A stretch of DNA of 64,000 bases, taken from assembly GCA_001510575.1 (NCBI GenBank), contig LNGK01000007.1, positions 1,668,151-1,732,150 of the forward strand. Reading direction: 5' to 3'. The notes under the pieces were generated by a model. The model was not told where the DNA came from. It saw only the letters and a list, made by a program, of their open reading frames with translations, and searched no databases. The translations under genes and the position numbers were made by a program. Positions 44,208 to 56,000 of this stretch are shown here, piece after piece. Each line of letters starts with the position of its first letter. Within the stretch, counting starts at the first letter, position 1. The DNA comes from Knoxdaviesia capensis (Eukaryota; Ascomycota; Sordariomycetes; Microascales; Gondwanamycetaceae).

Positions 44208-46236
44208 ATGGATCTCGACGAAGCTTCGCCGTGGGCCGATTCGGCACCCACGCAGGCGTTTCCCGACCAACCCGCGCCGTCCTCGCAATCGAGCGCCCCC
44301 GATTCACAACCGCCGGCTAATTCCACCTCGTCCATCTCAACCCCGACAACCACCGGCGGCGGCGGCCGGTCGGCCCGCCCGGGGCCCCGACGGATGGTGG
44401 CCCAGCCTACGCTGCTGCAGGCCGTTGAGGATCCGCTCGGTCCGCTCGGCCCGCTGGGGGCCGGCCCCGATAAGGACACTGGTGCCAGCGCCGGCGGTGG
44501 ATCGCCCGCCGGCCCCCCGATCCCGCCGCTAAAAGAGCAGATGGTCATCCGCACGACGATGGCGACTTCGCAGGCTGCGCGGAGGGGCGGGCCGGCGGAT
44601 CCGCACGGCCTGGAGGACGATGACGACGACGATTCGTCTGCCCGCACGGGTCTCCGCGTGCCCCCGCCGGTCCAGGCTGCGCAGCCGAGCTCGTTACAGT
44701 CGTCGACGCAGCCCAGCATCAGCATAGAGCAGGCGGCCCGGCCGACGTTCAACATCCAGGTGGGCGACCCGCATAAGGTCGGCGATTTGACTAGCTCGCA
44801 TATCGTGTACTCTGTGCGCACAAAGGTACGTTAGTCCATCAATGAATTGACTCCGGATATTCCCTGCAGCCCCGTGGCCTTCTTTTGAATTGTATATCTT
44901 AACTGACCCTCGTCGGTTTGACCCCCCCCCTCTAGACCTCCTCCAAGGCGTACAAACAACCCGAGTTCGAAGTGAAGCGTCGCTACCGCGACTTCCTGTG
45001 GCTGTACACGTCGCTACACGGCAACAACCCGGGCATTGTCGTGCCGCCGCCGCCGGAGAAGCAGGCGCTCAACCGCTTCGACACCAACTTTGTCGAGTCG
45101 CGCCGTGCGGCCCTCGAGAAGATGCTCAACAAGATTGCCGCCCACCCGACGCTGCAGCTCGACGGGGACCTTAAGCTGTTTCTCGAGAGCGAGACCTTCA
45201 CCGTCGACGTCAAGCACAAAGAGCGCAAAGAGCCCCTGCAGCCCGAGAGCAAGGGCGTGTTTGGAAGCTTTGGCTTGAGTGTGGGTGGGCCGAGCAAGTT
45301 TGTCGAGCAGGACGAGGTGAGTCAACTTCCTTTCTCTGATTTTTTTCCCCATGGTTCACTAACAGCCCCCCGTTTTTTCTTGTTCATAGTGGTTCCACGA
45401 CCGCAAGATCTACCTCGACGCCCTCGAGAACCAGCTCCGCGCGCTAATGAAGGCGATGGAAGCCATGGTGACGCAGCGCAAGGCCATGGCCGAGGCCGCC
45501 AGCGACTTTTCAGCCTCGCTACACGCCCTGTCAACAGTGGAGCTCTCGGCCTCGCTGTCGGGACCGCTCGACGCACTCTCCGAGCTCCAGCTGACGATCC
45601 GCGACGTGTACGAGCGCCAGGGAATGCAGGACATGCTGACCTTCGGCATCATCATCGACGAGTACATCCGCCTGATCGGCTCGGTCAAGCAGTCGTTCTC
45701 GCAGCGGCAAAAGGCATTCTACGCGTGGCACACGGCCGAGTCGGAGCTGGCCAAGCGCAAGGCGTCGCAGGAGAAGGTGCTGCGCCAGGGTAAGAGCCAG
45801 CAGGACCGGCTGACGCAGATTGGCGCCGAGGTGTCGGATGCCGAGCGCAAGGCCCACCAGGCCCGGCTGCTGTTTGAGGATATTGGCCGGCTGATGCACA
45901 GCGAGCTGGACCGCTTTGAGAAGGAGAAGGTGGAGGACTTCAAGAGCGGTGTGGAGACGTTCCTGGAGAGTGCCGTGGAGGCACAGAAGGAGGTAAGCTT
46001 ACCGTCCATGGTTTTTGGTTCCAACTGTTCCTTCGTGTGCGGTGCCAAGTGTCTAACCGTTTTCGTGCTTCCATGTACAGTTGATCGAGAAGTGGGAGAC
46101 CTTCCTGATGCAGCTCGATGCCGAGGACGACGAAACTGTCTTCTATAGACCCCCGGTCGAGCCGAGCGCGGCCAAGCCGTACGGCGACACCGCTATCGAT
46201 CGGGCCCGGGCGAAGATCAACGACGATTCGGACTGA
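44208..46236 (+). CDS. VPS5: Retromer sorting nexin Vps5 (PX-BAR)
   Basis: Four exons (44208-44825, 44936-45316, 45390-45992, 46081-46236), all in phase 0, give 585 residues. The first ~180 residues are disordered and Pro/Ser-rich. A PX domain follows (about 184-300), with Arg222-Tyr223 in the phosphoinositide-binding RRYRDF and a PPPPEKQ loop, so it should bind PI3P on endosomes. The C-terminal half (about 334-560) is a BAR-type coiled coil that dimerises and bends membrane, matching SNX1/SNX2/Vps5. The protein pairs with Vps17 in the retromer coat that returns receptors from endosome to Golgi. SNX1/Vps5 is favoured over other sorting nexins by the ALEKMLNKIAAHP stretch and the order of domains. 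Confidence 0.92.
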
Positions 46237-46768
46237 AGTGTCTGCCCCCCTACAATGCGTTGTATCGAGGATGTTACTTCACATCAGCAACCCCCTCTCA
46301 CTATTTCTCCCGTATTTAACTCAAACTTCGCTATCTGTATCTCTCTTCTCCTTTCTGTAAACAGCTTCATTCGTTGTTCGGTCTTGTTATCCACTCTCAT
46401 TCCCAGTATCTGCGTTTCCATGTTATATCGTTTGCTTGCCTAGTTTTCCATCGTTTCCTCCTCTCAGTGTTGTTTTTGGTCATTCTTGTTATTTCTTGAT
46501 GAGCATTGCTGCAGCTCTAGCAAAATAAGAGAGATCATGTTGATTGCACAAGGAAATTAACTTTAAAATACAGTATATGTGATGAATGCTTCAGTGTTTA
46601 GACTCCGCAGCTTCTCCAATGACGTTGGAAATGGGGTACATGTCCCACTCCAAAAAGCTGACAGCCGGGCCTCGGTGGCCCGGCCCGGGTGATAATCCCC
46701 CACACACACGTCAATCCACCTAGTCGGACATGATAGCAGGCCGGCCACCAGAACCCAACAATCCGAGC
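46237..46768. other. Convergent 3' intergenic region (VPS5 / bL31m)
   Basis: AT-rich spacer holding both 3' UTRs. No gene was seen. Confidence 0.6.
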
Positions 46769-47368
46769 TTATTTCTTTTCCTGCTTCGAGGCCGTTGTGT
46801 CCGGCTTCTTCGATTCGGCAGGCGTGGGATCAGGCATGGCGTACCCACGGATCAGATCGCCCAAGTCCATATCCGACATGGGCTCAGCGCCGGGCACGGC
46901 ATCGGCCTTAGCAGCGTCGCCATCCTCCGCCGGCCGGGAGAGATCGAAGGCGGTTCCGTAACGCCCGCGGAAGGCGGCCAGCTTTCCAGCCTCGTCCTGC
47001 TCGAGGTTGCGCAGCGAGCGGTCGCTGGGCTGCCACAGGTGGTGGTTCTGCGAGTCCTTGGCGGACAGGTACAGCGCCTGCGGCGACGTGGTGCGCACCT
47101 TGAAGGTCGAGCCGTCGCTCATCTGCACCAGCTGCGTGAACGTGTACGGCCGCCGCGGCCGGCGGATCAGCCGCGCGTGGCGCACCTGCTGCGTCGCCGC
47201 GCCCGTCACGCCGCCGCCGGCGGTGCCCGCCGGCGCCGCGCTGAGCAGCACGTTCGCGCCCGCCGTCGCCGGGACCGGCGCCCCGTTCACGCCCAGCTGC
47301 GTGCGGGCCAGCGCGGTGATCGACTGCTGCAGCAGCGGGTTGCGGGGGAGCGAGACTTGCGAGCGCAT
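46769..47368 (-). CDS. MRPL36: Mitochondrial large-subunit ribosomal protein bL31m
   Basis: An intronless minus-strand protein of 199 residues. The N-terminus is basic with Arg/Ser/Leu and few acids, as expected for mitochondrial import. The conserved core RPRRPYTFTQLVQMSDGSTF, followed by SPQALYLSAKDSQNHHLWQPS and KLAAFRGRYG, fits the fungal bL31m (YmL36) family. The acidic C-terminal extension (from about 150) is variable in this family. The protein would act in the mitochondrial ribosome, near the central protuberance. The start at 47368 is the only ATG that gives a presequence. Confidence 0.82.
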   Translation of the reverse strand: MRSQVSLPRNPLLQQSITALARTQLGVNGAPVPATAGANVLLSAAPAGTAGGGVTGAATQQVRHARLIRRPRRPYTFTQLVQMSDGSTFKVRTTSPQALYLSAKDSQNHHLWQPSDRSLRNLEQDEAGKLAAFRGRYGTAFDLSRPAEDGDAAKADAVPGAEPMSDMDLGDLIRGYAMPDPTPAESKKPDTTASKQEKK

Positions 47369-47989
47369 TGTGGCGGCGGGTCGTCGTTCGTGTTGCGTCG
47401 TGTGAGGGAGGTTCGGGGGAGTCTGGGGGCGGGCAAGAGCCGGGTTCGACGGGTCGTGGTGCGCTTTCGGCGCAGGTGAGGTCGCAAAGCACCAGATAAA
47501 GGAGCGGATTGGCAGTGTGATCGATATGCAGACTTGGGAGGAGAAGGGAATTTGCAGAGCGGATAGATTGGTCGGGTGTATTCGGCGTGTGGTTAAAAAG
47601 CAAAAAAACTGAAGCTGTCACGGCTTTTTCTTCCCAAGGGGAAAATTGCTCCGGGCCATAAGTCTGCAGTCGCTCGACGTCTCTTATCGATAGTTATCGA
47701 TAAGCGTGACTTTAAGTATTTAGCCCCAGGAGCAACATCATCAGCCACCGCGACCGACATTGAGGCGTAGCTATGTCTTTGTTATACAAACGCGTCGTTG
47801 ATCTTCATCTGAGTTGCCCTCCATTCTACGAGTTAAGTATGATTGAGTGCTCAATCAACGATCTCGGCCACCGCTACGCAAGCAGTCGTGCTGGATCTGC
47901 CAGGCCTTCCCAGATGTGGCCGTCATTACGCTGGCGACGATTGCATCCATCGCCGTTTATGTCATCCCGGTCGACAGGCCAACCTTCTC
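47369..47989. other. bL31m promoter region
   Basis: Contains the palindromic TATCGATA element. No gene was seen between the bL31m start and the HET pseudogene 3' end. Confidence 0.55.
47683..47704. promoter_or_regulatory. Near-perfect palindrome with two TATCGATA cores
   Basis: Two inverted CTTATCGATA arms are separated by GT. The element lies about 315 bp upstream of the bL31m ATG. Perfect symmetry apart from the two central bases suggests a dimeric protein binding site. Confidence 0.55.
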
Positions 47990-49260
47990 CGACCATTCAC
48001 GATGCTCCCCATTCGCCTGCGGGTTTCTGGCCTGGATAAAGCGTGTCTGCGACCCCAGTTGCTCTTCCAGCATGATGACGTACTGCACTCCGAGCAACCA
48101 CTGGAACGTCTGCCCCCCGGAAGCTCAGGTCTCTAGGCCGGACCTCGATACGGATGTTTCCGAGCCTGGGGGGCTCTGTAGTGACGCTTTGCGTGTCGAA
48201 TCGGAATTCCCACGTCGCTGGGGTATGCTCAAGAGACGCCCGTGAATAAAATGACAGGCCCCGGCCTCTTTTACTCAGAAAGCAGTAGTTTTGTTTTGCA
48301 CCTTTCATGAACGCCGCAGGCGGGCCGCATAGGAACGTGGCCGGGGCCCACCGCATGCCGTCGATATCCCGGCGCCGATGGCCGTTGAAGAGCACTCCGC
48401 GCTGGCATGCACTGAGTCTGCGCCAGAGTCCCTCCATTCGTTTGTCGGCAAGGTCGACGTCGCCAACCTTCTGCGATTTGGGCAACCCCTTCTCCTTCCG
48501 GATCAGGTCCTCCACCTCCAGGAACGGCCCCAGATTGAAGCGCATCAGCGATGCCACACACAGCATCTCATCGGACTTTCTAGATGTGGACCGTGACACT
48601 ATACGGTGAGCGAAGGCACCAGCGGATCGGCTGGTATGCGCTGTACCGCATCCCACAGCCGATCACGGTAAAAGTCGGCCTCAACATCGACGTGGTCCAC
48701 TGTTGTGTCGGCATACTGAATTATACGCTTCCGCGCCAACATGCGCTCCTGATCCGTCCACAGGCGCGAGTCTCGGCTGTTGAATGCGTCGGCGAGACTC
48801 CGCTCGGGTCCGGAAGCCGTTGATGCCGTGTAGCGCAGTGACGACAACACGAACACGCTGCAGGCGGCCTGGTACATGCGCTGCATGTCCTTGATGCACT
48901 TTGTCCGGAGCTTGGATAGCTGCTGATACTTGTCGGCGTCATGTTGAAACTACTTGGGCACAGGAACACACAGCGTGTCCATCCAAATATGGGATGGTCT
49001 TCCGCGCGGCATCCTGTGATTCGTGGCGGCCAGCTCGCCGGACTTTTGCAGAACTTCCAGCTGGCATTCGTAACTGGCGTTGTGGTCGGCACTGCCCAAA
49101 CCATTGCTCCATCTATGCCAGATGTACATACACATTCCCCCGATGGAGAATAACAAAGTAGCTTGCGGACTTACACCTAGCCGCCACGACGGAGCCGCCA
49201 CTCATTATGTTACAGCCGCCCCGAGCCGCACAGTGTCTTTGCCGACCGAAGCTGGCTTCC
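47990..49260 (-). pseudogene. HET (heterokaryon incompatibility) domain protein, decayed
   Basis: Read on the minus strand, pieces of a HET-domain protein can be followed. The block WSNGLGSADHNASYECQLEVL fits the domain's first motif. HIWMDTLCVPV fits the second. RTKCIKDMQRMYQAACSVFVL fits the third. LWTDQERMLARK fits the fourth. A downstream region (MRWAPATFL) is typical of the C-terminal part of such proteins. An in-frame TAG at 48950-48952 splits the second and third motifs, and a frameshift between about 48600 and 48650 separates the fourth motif from the C-terminal part. The N-terminus is missing or needs a weak intron. HET proteins trigger cell death after fusion of unlike strains, so loss by mutation is common. 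Confidence 0.72.
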
Positions 49261-49673
49261 CGGACTCGTGTTACTGGCGTTTGAAGAATCTGGCCCGGTT
49301 CCGGCCCGCAGTCTGGCTGCAGTACAGCTGACCTCCTGTTCAAACTCCAAGATCGATATCAATATGGAAGGGCGTCCTTGAAGATGATGAAAAGTTGAGA
49401 CTTGGAAGAAATTATGTCAGCGGATGGCACTATGGGTGACTTTAGCTTGATAGTGCAACTTCTGCCTCACTTGTCACTTCCTTCCTTCTTCATATATTCC
49501 TATTCTTATTCTCCTCTCCTCTTCTCTTTTTTTCTCTCTTTTCCTTCCTTCTCAACTTCTTCCTCTCGCTTCTCTTCCGTCTTTCTTGACTCATTTCTCC
49601 CTCTCTAATCTGATTGCCCTCTCTTTCCCCCTTCTTTTTTCTTCACCTACGAACCTTCTATCTACCCTCCACC
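49261..49673. other. Spacer and leader of the HNH gene
   Basis: Pyrimidine-rich 5' leader sequence in its second half. No gene was seen. Confidence 0.55.
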
Positions 49674-50844
49674 ATGGCTTCACCATTTTCGGCGGATCTA
49701 GCGACCTTTCTTGGTGCATTAACTACCTCTGCCGATGACCGTCTGCAACTAGAGCGGTTTCTTACCGCCCGGCCTTCCCTAGGAAACGATCTTTGCGCCA
49801 TTCACGAGGCTGAAGTCAGAGCCGAACTTCTCAATGCGATCGAATCTAAAATACGTCCTCGGGTAGTCCCGGCATATTCCTGGGTTGCGGCGCAAGTCAT
49901 GACGCTCGAGCGGCTCCGCGACGTCCGCGATATGGACCGTACCCAGGCTTTCAATGAATTATATAATGCCGGGACCTCCCTCCTCCGTGCAGTCAAACAT
50001 TGTAAATACGTCACACCAGTTGCACTCGACTTTCGTTTATCTTCATGGAGGCCTCACTAACTAGTATGATATTCGTATTGAGTTTTCCTTCAGACCCGGA
50101 CACCCCACCATAACGCTCCTGCAACCCGTGATGCCAATGTTCGCCAGGCAGTATGTATGAGTTCCTAAATACCTCGACGAAATAAATCTAACCTATTAGT
50201 GTGAACAACGAGACGGATCGTGCATCATCACACAGTTCCCGATTTGTGACGTATGTCACATCTTCCCTCGCTCGGCTCTAAATAGACTCGACGATGTCGG
50301 TGACGATATTGGGCAACTCGCCCTCTGCTTCGGGTCGGATGCCGAGCGCTGGCGCGAGCTTCTAGTACAGCCAAACTCATGCATCGACACCATCCAAAAC
50401 GTTGTTTACCTTAGCCCCCATATGCACCGGCTCTGGGCCACTGGCTATTTTGCCCTCAAGCCAGTTGCCGACGAGAACTTGAACCATCGCCGCCTTCAGG
50501 TTGAATGGATGCCGTACGCTCAGTGGCCTGGCCGTCGTCGAGTCCCGCTAAATGCCACCCCAGACCACCCCTCTATTCTCGCCACAACAAGAATCTCCCG
50601 CGTGGTGGATGACTTTACCGGCCGGCCCATCCACTCTGGCCGCCAGGTAGTCGTCGTTGCAAGCTCACGCGACCTTCTCCCAAGTTGGGATATTTTGGCG
50701 TTGCAATATCACCTCGTCAAAGCGCGGGCACTCTTCGGAGCCGCGTTCGACGACGATGACGAGTCTCAAGATCCGCCTTCACCCCCTGCAGACCCCATCA
50801 CTGCCCTCCCCGACGAGGTATCCTCAGAGTCACCGTCTTTCTAG
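49674..50844 (+). CDS. HNH-endonuclease-domain protein, possibly decaying
   Basis: Exon 1 (49674 to about 50018), exon 2 (50094-50150) and exon 3 (50200-50844). The N-terminal part is helical. The C-terminal part has a fungal HNH_2-like domain: RDGSCIITQFPICDVCHIFP, then NVVYLSPHMHRLW. His in CHIFP and the later HMH fit the metal-binding His/Asn scheme. Exons 2 and 3 join cleanly in phase 0, but exon 1 has no good phase-0 donor: GTAAAT at 50002 is out of phase, and GTCACA (50010) or GTTGCA (50019) are weak. After the TAG at 50842-50844 the same frame stays open for 58 more codons to 51021. Such proteins are numerous and uncharacterised in filamentous fungi. The gene may be a recent pseudogene. 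Confidence 0.6.
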
Positions 50845-51437
50845 AAGAAACGGTTCCAATCGATATCTACTGAAGGGCGGCAAACTATAAGGCGAACGCT
50901 GTCTAAGGCTCCGCTCGATTTGGCCCACGCTCGTGTCAGTATTGCCAGTGCATATGACAGTGTGGCCGGCGCGAAAGCCACCCCGACCGATGAAGCTCGC
51001 CCGGTCGACCCAGAGACTTGAAAGCTGTGATGTCTTCGGCTGGTCCTGTTTCCGCCATTTTCACGGCACGGAGAAGCCAGATGTGTAAGTGCTATAAAAT
51101 TTGTATAAAATATATATGAAGAAATATATATGGAAAAGAAATATTTATGAATATATATGTAAAAGATCTAGAAGCTAGAAATCGAAAAGTGGGGCGTTTT
51201 GTGTGCAGAAGTGAAAAGTGTGGGTGTGCTAGTGAGCTGGATCCAGGGTGAGCAATTCCAGCAACATCCTCAAAATCTTGAAGGGACCTTTTTTTTTTGC
51301 ATTAATCATCACCGCTTTGCGCACAATAGGTTATCCCGCCCGTGGTACCGGAAAGCGAAGACTCTCCCGATATTCCCATTCAAACGCTGTTCCTGCCTAG
51401 TTTTTGTCGTGACAGAGCTAGTTGCCATCGATATGCA
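50845..51437. other. Spacer with AT-rich tract
   Basis: Begins with the 58-codon in-frame extension of the HNH gene (to 51021). A strongly AT-rich stretch at 51090-51180 follows, then the promoter of the flavin-reductase-like gene. Confidence 0.55.
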
Positions 51438-52261
51438 ATGAAAAATCTGCGGTCCGCCGGCTCCGTGGCCGAGTCCCTCGCCTGGGCAGCATGGCCAAGC
51501 ATCGGTACGACAGTTGTGCTCCCCATTGACTACGGTAAACTATGCAGAAAGGAGTCTCTAACCGATACATCTCCAATGTTGCAGGTGCCCGAGTCCCGCT
51601 CTTCCGATCTTGCCTCTTCCGATCTTGCCTCCCACGCCCCGGCGCCGTTCGGCCACATTCAACATCCCACGGCGCACTCTCCGAAGACCTCCGACATCTA
51701 ATGCGCCGAATGACGCACTCGGTGGTCGTCTGCACCTCGACACACACCTCCGCCGACGGCCACTCCCCCCGCGCCATGACCATGTCGTCGTTCACCTCGC
51801 TCGCCCTCACCCCGCGGCCCCTCGTCACATTCAACGTCAAAGCGCCGAGCCGCACGCTGACCGCCGTGCTCAGCAGCCGCCGCTTCAACATCCACATCCT
51901 CGCCGGCTCGGCCGCTGGCGCGCGCGTGGCCGAGTGGTACACGCGCGGCAACGCCGCGGCCACCGACGACACGTTCGCCAGCGCCGACCTGCCGGCGTTT
52001 GCGGCTGATCTGGGCCAGGGCGGCAAGCCGCCCGTGCTGCACGCCGACGGCATCGTCTCGGTCATCAAGTGCCGCTTGCTTCAGGATACCCCGACCGACG
52101 CGCAGCCGGGGATCGTGCGGGTGCGCGACCACGTCATCGTGCTGGGAGAGGTTGAGGAGGTGGTTAATGCGGACGCGGCGGAGCTGGCGTTGACGTATGC
52201 ACAGAGACAGTACCGGACGCCCGGGGCGGTGATTGCCAAACATGAGGAACCCGACCTGTGA
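51438..52261 (+). CDS. Flavin-reductase-like (FMN-binding split barrel) protein, probably mitochondrial
   Basis: Two exons (51438-51504 and 51585-52261) give 247 residues. The intron has GTACGA, a TCTCTAACCG branch point and a TTGCAG acceptor. The first ~60 residues are basic and rich in Arg, Ser and Ala with few acids, which suggests a mitochondrial presequence. The rest is a flavin-reductase domain: LRHLMRRMTHSVVVCTS, then RAMTMSSFTSLALTPRPLVT (the conserved FMN phosphate-binding region), FNIHILAGSAAGARVAEWY, and a closing HVIVLGEVEEVV strand. Such proteins reduce or bind FMN, sometimes as partners of monooxygenases; no partner is encoded nearby. The presequence includes a 15-bp tandem duplication (LFRSCLFRSC). 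Confidence 0.85.
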
Positions 52262-53018
52262 TATGTAGGACTTGGTGGGATATATATATACATGTACAAT
52301 ACTTTGTTTGAATGATGCGACCAAGTTAGAGCAATAGACATTACTTGATGACATACCACTCGGAGCCGACGATGAAGCGTTTTTAGGGTTATACCCCGGA
52401 TCCTCCAGACCCCAACAGGTCCGCGGGCAGAATGACAGGCACATGGGCCAATTCGACACAAAACTACAGCATATCAGCTTCCGCAGTTGCGCTGTGCATA
52501 TCCACTCGTACAACCAAAATTCAACCTGTGATTTTCAAAACATCATAAAATCCCACCCCGTCCCATGGTGAAGAAACGCATGATGCTTCTGTCAGGTACC
52601 CTTTACACCTAAACTAGCGGCAATGGTACATGCACTACCCCAGCCAGAAACGGTTTCCCCGGCAACAGCACCAAATGTTTTTTTCCCGATCGATACACTA
52701 ACCCAATTTAGGAAACAAAATTGTCCACAATACACAATAAACCCTTATTTTTTCTGCTTGTACTCTGGATCGTTCACTTGCACATCAACTCAACTCATGA
52801 ACTTTTTCTCTCCTCCACAAACACACGCCAAACATAATCCTAGACGAATTAATCCCACTTCTTCGTCTCTTATCCTTCTCCTCCTTTTTTTTCTCCCTCC
52901 TTCATCCCCCCTCGTCTTCATAATTTGGGCCTCTCGTCTTCCTGCTAGCTGTGGCATTCAGTGCTCAGCTGTCTTTGTGTGTGCAGCCATTCGGCCTCAG
53001 CTCAAAGCGATCATCACA
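52262..53018. other. Intergenic region, kinesin-14 promoter
   Basis: A TTAGGGTTATA motif lies at about 52384. A pyrimidine-rich leader precedes the kinesin start. No gene was seen. Confidence 0.6.
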
Positions 53019-56000
53019 ATGGATCAGAATACCGACCCTGCCGTACGTGTCAAAGCTCATGCTCACATATCGCCGGACTTTTTGGCTATATATGGGTGAT
53101 TATGATAGCAAATATCTGAAAACTAACGTCTAGTATGTCTGCCTTTCTCTAGGACTTCCGGGCCTCCAAGAGTGCCATTCCTCGTCTTCCCACCACCTTT
53201 GGCCGTTCTACCACCCAAGGACAACTCCAGGATCTCAACGAATCTCAGAGCAATGCCCGATCCATGCTTCCAGCTCCAGGAATCCCGAAACTCACGATGA
53301 AGCGTGAAGCACCCCAGCCTGGTATGCCTCTTCACAATAGCAGCCATGCCAGGAACATACAGTCAAAGAAACCTACAGGCTCTAACTGTGATACAGCTAC
53401 TGCAGCCCAACCTGTGACCAAGAGAAAGGCTCTGTCTGAAAGAGCTGTAGAGTACCCAAAGCCTGCACCTATCCAGGGAACGGCAAAGTCTGCCATTTCT
53501 GGAACCTCTCTTGTTGTTGCTGCCACCGCGGTAAGAAACACAACGACACACTTCTTCTGCTTTCCAAGCCAACCATGTATGGACAAGACCGTCTAACTCC
53601 CCGGGAAACCCGTCGACTGTTCCAGATGAAACCACCAGGCCGGTACGCGTCCCAACGGCTCGCCCCGCCCACCTCGTCGCTCGCACGGTCTGTCAACGGC
53701 GCTTTCAAGTCCAGCTACGGCCCCGATTCGCGGCGCGGAGCCATTGAGCGCCCGAAGACATCCTACGCCAACAACGCGACGAACGACTTCAACCGTCCGG
53801 CCAACGGCCACTCGCAATCGGCTCGGCCTGGAACCGCGATGGGCCATGGCACCCACGACGATAACGACGATCAGCCCGAAGAGAAGTCTGGTACAGCTCT
53901 CCCTCGCCCCAGCGGCCTCCGTTTCCCCCGCGCTAAATCCGCCCTTCCACCCACCGCGCGCAGTTCAAGCGCTCATCAATCCTCGCGCAAGAGCCGGTCC
54001 GAGGAAGAGGTGTCCTCGATCAGCAATAACCTTGCCGAGTTCCACATCAGCGAGCACGCGGCAGCCGCCCCGCAAACCCGTTCGGCTAGTGATCCCGAAC
54101 CCATTCGCGAGAGCCCAGGCAAGGCCGGCTCCCGCAGGAACACCGCCCTGTCTGCGAACGTCACCATGCGCCCAGTGGCCAACCATCACGTTCCCCGGCC
54201 GTCCAAGACTCTCAAGCGGCCCGACCTCCGGTCTGGCATCCAAGCGGGACTGCCAAACCGGCCGCTTTCTTCCACTGCACTTCCCTCAGCCATCCCCGCC
54301 ACACCGATAGCCTCCCTGCCTCTTATGATAGAGACCTGTCAACGAGACGTGGAATTTCTGCTTAATAGTTGCAGGAAGGAGGCTATGTCTCCAACCAAGT
54401 CCCCGTGTCCGATTAAGTTTTTGACCAAGGATTCTAACCTCAAATCTCACACGGCAGCTTTCGATCTCGACCACCGGCTTGGTCATATCGAGCAGACATT
54501 TAGCAGCATCAAGACCGTGTTCGAGGACAGTGCGGCTCAACGCACAGCTCTGGACTCTACCATTAAATTGCTCCAGGCATCCAGTAAGTTTTTTTTTTTC
54601 CGGGCTGAGATTGACATCCGGTGTACGTAGGAGACGTTGAAACGCAGACCATTTGGCTAACCGCTATCCAACAACAGTCACCAGACTGGAATCAGATAGT
54701 GACCGTCTGACAAGCCAGAACACTGACCTGCAGGCCGACGTTGGCAAGTATCGAGACCAAATGCTGGAGGCACAACGCCAGCTCCAAGAAGCCGAATGGC
54801 GCCATCGCAACGAAACGGAAAATCTCGCTCGCCAAAATGCACACGCCCGCGAGGATCTCCAGCGCACCATCGACATGGAGAGCGAGCGCATGCGCAAGTC
54901 CCACCAAGAAGAACTCGACGCGGTGAAACGCCACTTCATGGCCGAGATCGACGACGAGCGCCGCGACAAAGTCCGGGAACTCGAGGACATGCGCGTCAAG
55001 ATGGGCTCCGAGCAACAAACCCGCGAACAGGCGATGCTGCAGCGGGATCGCGAGGCCGACGACTTGCGCGCGCAAATCAACCGAATCAAAGAGGATCTCG
55101 CTCGCGAACAGGGCCTCAAGTCCAGCCTTCAGACCACGATTGCTGAACTGTCAGCAGCCAACACAGCCCTCGAAGCCCGGTGCAGCTCCCTGCGCTCGCA
55201 CGTTGACTTCCTGGAATCAGATAACAAGGCCCAAAGCGACTCGTTTGCCTCGATGGAGGCCAAGTTGCAAGAAGCCAACCGCATTGCTGAGGAGGCGCGA
55301 GAGAAGCTGATCCGCGAGGAGACGGAGCGCCGTATCTTGTTCAACAAGTACCAGGAGCTGAAGGGCAACATCCGCGTCATGTGCCGTGTACGGCCCGTGC
55401 TCGATCTGTCGGAGGGAGAAGGCGCGGGAATCTCATTTCCGGATGCAGACAAATCGTCGGCCAAGATTGGCATTTTGGGTCCCGAGGAACGATCCAGCCT
55501 GGGAAGTCTGAGCCGCAAGGACTACCCGTTCGAGTTCGACCGTGTGTTCGCGCCGTCGGTGCAGAACGAGGATGTGTTTGGCGAGATTTCGCAGCTTGTG
55601 CAGAGTGCACTCGACGGATACAACGTGTGCATCTTCTGCTACGGCCAAACCGGGTCGGGCAAGACGTTCACCATGTCGTCGACGGACGGCATGATTCCGC
55701 GCGCCACGCACATGATCTACGAGACGATCACCAAGCTGCGCGAGAAGTCGTGGGAGTACACGATGGAGGGCAGCTTTGTCGAAGTGTACAACGAGGAGCT
55801 CAACGACCTGCTGGTGCCGAACGACGCCAAGGCCGGCATGAAGAAGCTGGAGATCCGCCACGACGAGGCGCGCAAGCAGACGACGGTGGTCAACTGCAAG
55901 ACGGTCGAGCTGACCTCGGCGGACGCGGTGGCGACGATGCTGGCGGCGGCGCAGGCCAACCGCAGCGTGGCGGCGACCAAGGCGAACGAGCGGTCGTCGC

